NCBI GenBank assembly: GCA_963682055.1
Contig: OY821740.1
Location: 16,826,814-16,890,813 of the forward strand
Direction of reading: 5' to 3'
DNA: 64,000 nt
DNA from: Primula veris
Taxonomy: Eukaryota > Streptophyta > Magnoliopsida > Ericales > Primulaceae
In this document: positions 60,183 through 64,000 of the stretch, piece by piece
Numbering within the stretch: position 1 is the first letter of the stretch
How the letters are laid out: every line of letters begins with the position of its first letter
Program-made: the position numbers and the translations under genes
Notes under the pieces: generated by a model
Databases searched by the model: none
Seen by the model: the letters and a program-made list of their open reading frames with translations, nothing else
Told to the model about the DNA's origin: nothing

Positions 60183-62145
60183 GGGATAATTCTCTATAAG
60201 TACCTCATAGCAACTTATATTCCTCCTAGATACCTTGATAATTTCACATTCCTTATAGGTACCACTTTTTATACTATACGAGTTTTATTAGTAATTGATT
60301 TTAAAAAAAAAATGAAAAAAATCACAAATAATCATAAAAAATTATAAAAATCACAAAAAATCACAAAAAATCACAAAAAATCAAAAAAATTATAAAAAAT
60401 CACCAAAAATTATAAAAAAAAACCAAAAATCACCAAAAAAATTAAAAAATCACAAAAAAATTATAAAAATTACAAAAAAATTAAAAAATCACAAAAATGA
60501 AAAAAAAATCACAAACTTTTAAAAAAAATTACAAAAAAAATATATAATTTTTTTGTCAATATAACACTTTTTATACCGAAAATATAAAAAATATAAAAAA
60601 TCATAAAAATTTATAAAAAATCACAAAAAATAAAAAAAAAATCAAAAAATCAAAAAAATTAAAAAAAAACGAAAAAATTATATAAAAAATCAAAAAAACC
60701 ACAAAATTTACAAAAAATCACAAAACATTATAAAAAAATAACAAAAATCACAAAAAATTGTAAAAATTATAAAAAAATCACAAAAATCACAAAAAAAAAA
60801 GAATTTTAAAAAAATTAAAAAATCATAAACTTCTTAAAAAATTACAAAAAATATTTTTTTTTTTGTCAATATAACACTTTTTATACCGAAAAGTGATTTT
60901 TTTTTTATACAAAAAAATGGTTTTTCCATGATAAATGTGCCTTTTTTTTTAATCTAAATGAGCTGAAAGTGCATCTAGTTCAGTCAAAAATACATATAAT
61001 TCAGTCAAAAGCGTATATAGTTCAATAAAAGTGCATATAATTCAGTCAAAAGTGTATATAGTTAGTCAAAAATGCATAGTCGAAATTGCATTCAATTCAG
61101 CTGAAAGTACATCTAGTTCCGTTGAAAGTGCATACAATTCAGTCGAAAGTAAATATAGTTCAATAAAAGTGAGTATGCATATAGTTCAGCTAAAAGTGCA
61201 TCTGGTTCAGCTGAAAGTATATCTGGTTCAGCTTAAAGTGCATCTAATTTAGTGGAAAATACATATAGTTAAGTCAAAAGTGCATATAGTGTAGTCCAAA
61301 ATGAATATAGTACAATCGAAAATGCATATAGTTCTGTTAAAAATGCATCTGATTCAACTAAAAGTGCATCTGGTACAACTGAAAGTGCATATGGTTCAGC
61401 TGAAAGTGCATATGGTTCAGCTAAAAGTGTATCTGGTTCAGCTGAAAGTGCATATGGTTCAGACAAAAGTGCATCTAGTTCAATAAAAGTGCATATCGTT
61501 CTGTAAAATCTTCATCTGGTTCAACTAAAAATGCATCTGTTTCAGCTGAAAGTGCATCTGGTTCAGTCGAAAGTGCATCTAGTACAATCGAAAGTGCATA
61601 AAGTTCAATAAAAGTGATTTTTTTTGTGATTTTTTTCATTTTTTTTTATAATTTTGTGATTTTTGTGATTTTTGTGATTTTTTTAATAATTTTTTGTGAT
61701 TTTTTTAATTTTTTATAATTTCTTTGTGATTTTTTTTTTTTTTTTTCATTTTTGTGATTTTTGTGATTTTTAATTTTTTTTTTTATAATATTGTGATTTT
61801 TTATAATTTTTTATAATTTTTTTGTAATTTTTTAAAAATTTTGTGATTTTTTGTGATTTTTTCATTTTTTATAATTTTCTTTGTGATTTTTTTATTTTCT
61901 TTGTGATTTTTTTTATTTTTTTTTCATTTTTTGTGATTTTTTATGATTTTTTTTCATTTATTTTGAGATTTTTTGCATTTTATATAATTTTATGTGTTTT
62001 TTTTTTCATTTTTTATGAAATATGTGTATGGCGTTTTGGTAAATAAAGTAAATAATTAAAAAGTGGTACCTATAGGGAATATGAACTTATGGAGGTAGCT
62101 AGGAGGAATATAATTTCAAAAGTGGTACCTATTGGGCATTATTTG
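60183..62145. mobile_element. Mutator-like foldback element with A-rich/T-rich arms and central minisatellite
   Basis: A perfect 9-bp target duplication TTATTAATT (60174-60182, 62146-62154) flanks it. Terminal inverted repeats of about 90 bp share TATTCCTCCTAG, ATTCC(T/C)TATAGG and TACCACTTTTTA. Inside the left end are about 550 bp of A-rich strand built on AATCACAAAAA, with GTCAATATAACACTTTTTAT occurring at 60555 and 60865. Inside the right end is the complementary T-rich TTTTTGTGATTTTT sequence (61615-62010), so the halves can fold back. The centre is a 21-bp minisatellite. No transposase; a non-autonomous Mutator-like element is the best fit. Confidence 0.7.
60957..61615. repeat. 21-bp minisatellite, about 31 diverged units
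   Basis: The consensus is close to GTTCAGCTGAAAGTGCATCTG. Units differ at several positions and some are 20 or 18 bp. Because 21 is a multiple of three, long stretches stay open: plus strand heptads near VQLKVHL (61301-61486), minus strand heptads near EPYALSA (61466-61269). These frames lack other gene features and I do not call them genes. Confidence 0.85.
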
Positions 62146-62367
62146 TTATTAATTTAGATGTGAAAAGTACAAATAAATGAGAGATAATAAGAGAGAGAAA
62201 TTATTATTTTAATTATAAGTATTGATCCCTTATATTTGAGGGATATTTGAGTTCATCTAAATTTAAGGTAATGGATAGGGAAACTGATACGTGTACAATT
62301 TTAGAACAATTTCCTCATAGTTAAGGTAAATGAGTCATATAAGTGAACTGATGCACTTGCTCTTATT

Positions 62368-62972
62368 AGCGGATGCTACATCCTTACCCATCAAATATTA
62401 CAAAATTACTCCTCAACTAAACCAAAATTTGAACCAAGTAAAAAATGCAACTAGCCTTTTTTCTCTTGGAGAACTCGCCGGAACCAAATCAATTGGTGCC
62501 GGTTCAAACAAAAAGCATACACCCGCTTTACCTAAACCTTCATGGTTTGCAATTACCAAATCTTCCAATCCTAATCTTAGCCTTAACTTCGTTCCTCCTT
62601 CCGTCTCTTCCAATTGCTTTTATCTTCCTCCCGGTACTTCTACCGCCGGAGAGGTCAAACGGAAAAATACCATAGTCGGGTACTTCATAAGCGATTATCT
62701 ACCGATTTCCGTGCTCACCAAAAAAGTCACCCACCTTTGGAAAGATTATCGCTTTAGTTATACCATTAATGTCGGACACGGCATGTATTTATTCAAGTTC
62801 AAAGATGAACTAGGATGCAACGAAGTCCTTAAAAAAGGGCCTTGGTTTTTGTCGGGGCTCCCTCTTTTTACTAGAAAGTGGTCTAGAGAAGCGGATATTA
62901 GTAGAAAAGAGTTTTGTACTGTTCCGGTATGGTGTAATTTTTACAATAAACTTTCGGTTTATTGGACATGTT
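62368..62972 (+). pseudogene. LINE ORF1 fragment with DUF4283 domain
   Basis: An open frame to the stop at 62972 with KPSWFAITKSSNPN, GYFISDYLPISVLTKKVTHL, HGMYLFKFKDELGCNEVLKK, GPWFLSGLPLFTRKWS and CTVPVWCNF, the first half of a DUF4283 domain as in plant LINE ORF1 or related proteins. The domain stops before the zinc knuckle and no ORF2 follows, so it is a 3-prime-lacking fragment. Its upstream part abuts the PIF/Harbinger-like element, so the ATG at 62330 is not a native start. Confidence 0.7.
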
Positions 62973-63915
62973 AGAACTCAAGTTGACTTGCTAAAGTTAC
63001 TTAATTTGTTGTCGTATTGGATTATACCAAAATATTTATGTATTATACTTGCAGTAAAAGTTACTGGAATTTCTGGTTACAACTGTCAATTGCAAGGTTC
63101 TGCAGAAATATGTGTTTCCTGCGTTAGTTGATTTGCAAAATATTTTATTAATACAGTTGATATTCTCACGATTCTATACAGATATGTTATATGTTTTGAG
63201 ATTATTCGAGTATTAAAAAAAGTAATTATCTTTTCAAATTATGTGGGATTTGTTTTTTAAAAAGATATTAACTTATGAAAATATTTGTTTTATTTTTTAA
63301 AATTTGCTAAATAAAATCTTTTCTTATTTATCACAAATTCAGTGATGATTAGTTATTGATTTGCTATGTATAGGTTTGAATCATATTTAGAGATATATTG
63401 TTCCAAATATAAAACTATCAAAAAGATTACCTGTGAATCTTTTTTGAATTGTGCTTAATTTATGAGAATTATAGAGATGATATCTTGAATATTGAAAGTA
63501 TTTTATCTCCTAAAAAGGAGCTAACTAATCTCCTTGTTTCCCAAAAGATTTGGAGCTAAAATAGGCATGTAATCCTAACAAGATTTATCTCTAAATATCT
63601 TACAAAAATGTTAGATCAAGTTTTCAATCAATGAAGCATGAAAAATAGGCAAACGGAATTCTTGAAGATCGAAGTTAAGACGTGCGAATATTTGAAAGAC
63701 CTTTTATTCTTATAAATAGTCTCATACTTGCTTGTAAAAAATTGTGTGCCCTAAACTTATAAAGAACTCAACTTAGAGAGAATACACGTGAGCAAAAAAT
63801 ATGAGAGTAACAATGACGGGATGCTATTGTTTATAAGTAGTAGTTATTTAGTAATAGCAAAATAGTGATAGACAGAAGAATATAGAGGGAGACTGAGAGT
63901 TTTCACAAGTCTTGT
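62973..63915. other. AT-rich DNA, no gene seen
   Basis: No coding sequence or structured repeat recognised between the LINE ORF1 fragment and the LTR at the right edge. Confidence 0.55.
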
Positions 63916-64000
63916 TGTTGGTCCGTAGGAGTCTAAACCTTAGAGGGGGGGGGGGGGGGGGGGGGGGTGAATAAGGTTTTCGTACGTTTTTCGCGGAATT
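63916..64000 (-). mobile_element. start of a second SIRE-like LTR, cut by the window edge
   Basis: On the minus strand the end reads ACCTTATTCACC, a C-run, TCTAAGGTTTAG and GGACCAACA, matching the 3-prime end of the solo LTR at 19028-20306 (ACCTTATTCAACC, C-run, CTAAGGTTTAG, GGGCCAACA). The G-run here is about 25 long, so the local length may be unreliable. The rest lies to the right of the window. Confidence 0.8.

Larger units (their letters stand above)
59831..62362. mobile_element. PIF/Harbinger-like non-autonomous element hosting a nested element
   Basis: The left end GAGCATGCGCATCCGTTATC and, on the other strand, the right end GAGCAAGTGCATCAGTTCAC agree at 15 of 20 positions, and both are flanked by TTA (59828-59830, 62363-62365), the target of PIF/Harbinger elements. 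Without the nested 1.97-kb insertion it would be about 560 bp, a MITE size. No transposase. The GAGCATG end also occurs in the fragment ending at 38856. Confidence 0.65.

Noticed and set aside
60957..61615. A CRISPR array
   Set aside because: The repeats are directly adjacent 21-mers without unique spacers in a plant nuclear context; this is a minisatellite.
61843..62046. 67-codon Phe/Ile-rich ORF resembling a membrane protein
   Set aside because: It is the translation of the T-rich TTTTTGTGATTTTT arm of the foldback element.

Overview
The window looks like AT-rich nuclear DNA from a eudicot plant. Host genes have GT-AG introns, the F-box gene has a plant architecture, and the mobile DNA is typical of flowering plants: a Cassandra TRIM, SIRE-like LTRs, an L1-type LINE with DUF4283 ORF1, CACTA, PIF/Harbinger and Mutator-like elements. 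I cannot name the species. All calls come from reading the sequence; no database search was run.

Layout. From the left edge to 11.3 kb lies a 13-exon minus-strand gene, an orthologue of the conserved plant protein At3g12590, whose last exons are off the left edge. From 11.3 to 26.7 kb is repeat-rich DNA: a complete Cassandra TRIM (12.14-12.79 kb), an AAACCTCT-type TIR element, a decayed LINE complex (14.09-22.76 kb) with a solo SIRE-like LTR inside its ORF2, and a fragment with one stop codon that resembles the C-terminal zinc-knuckle/nuclease-like part of an RT-type protein (23.09-23.80 kb). An intact single-exon F-box gene occupies 26.76-28.01 kb on the minus strand.

At about 28.03 kb the sequence jumps back to the intron of the first gene. 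The stretch 28.03-41.33 kb is a decayed second copy of 7.5-26.9 kb. It carries dead copies of exons 1 and 2 of the first gene and the last codons of the F-box gene, and it contains a Ty3/gypsy element split by a non-autonomous CACTA element, and a PIF/Harbinger fragment. A gypsy LTR (41.33-43.48 kb) truncates this copy.

From 45.3 to 51.9 kb is a large inverted repeat (arms about 2.6 and 3.3 kb, spacer about 0.7 kb) holding two facing, incomplete copies of a small gene for a probable mitochondrial membrane protein. The left copy has a stop in exon 2 and the right copy lacks the start of exon 1. A four-LTR TRIM array sits in the right arm. After a pair of SINE-bearing repeats comes a dead AGO4/6-clade Argonaute gene (54.45-57.05 kb, minus).

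The right end holds a CACTA terminus (to 59.61 kb), a PIF/Harbinger-like element (59.83-62.36 kb) with a Mutator-like foldback element nested inside that carries a 21-bp minisatellite, a LINE ORF1 remnant (62.37-62.97 kb), and the edge of a second SIRE-like LTR at the right boundary. Only the At3g12590-like gene and the F-box gene look functional. The rest records duplication, transposition and gene decay.
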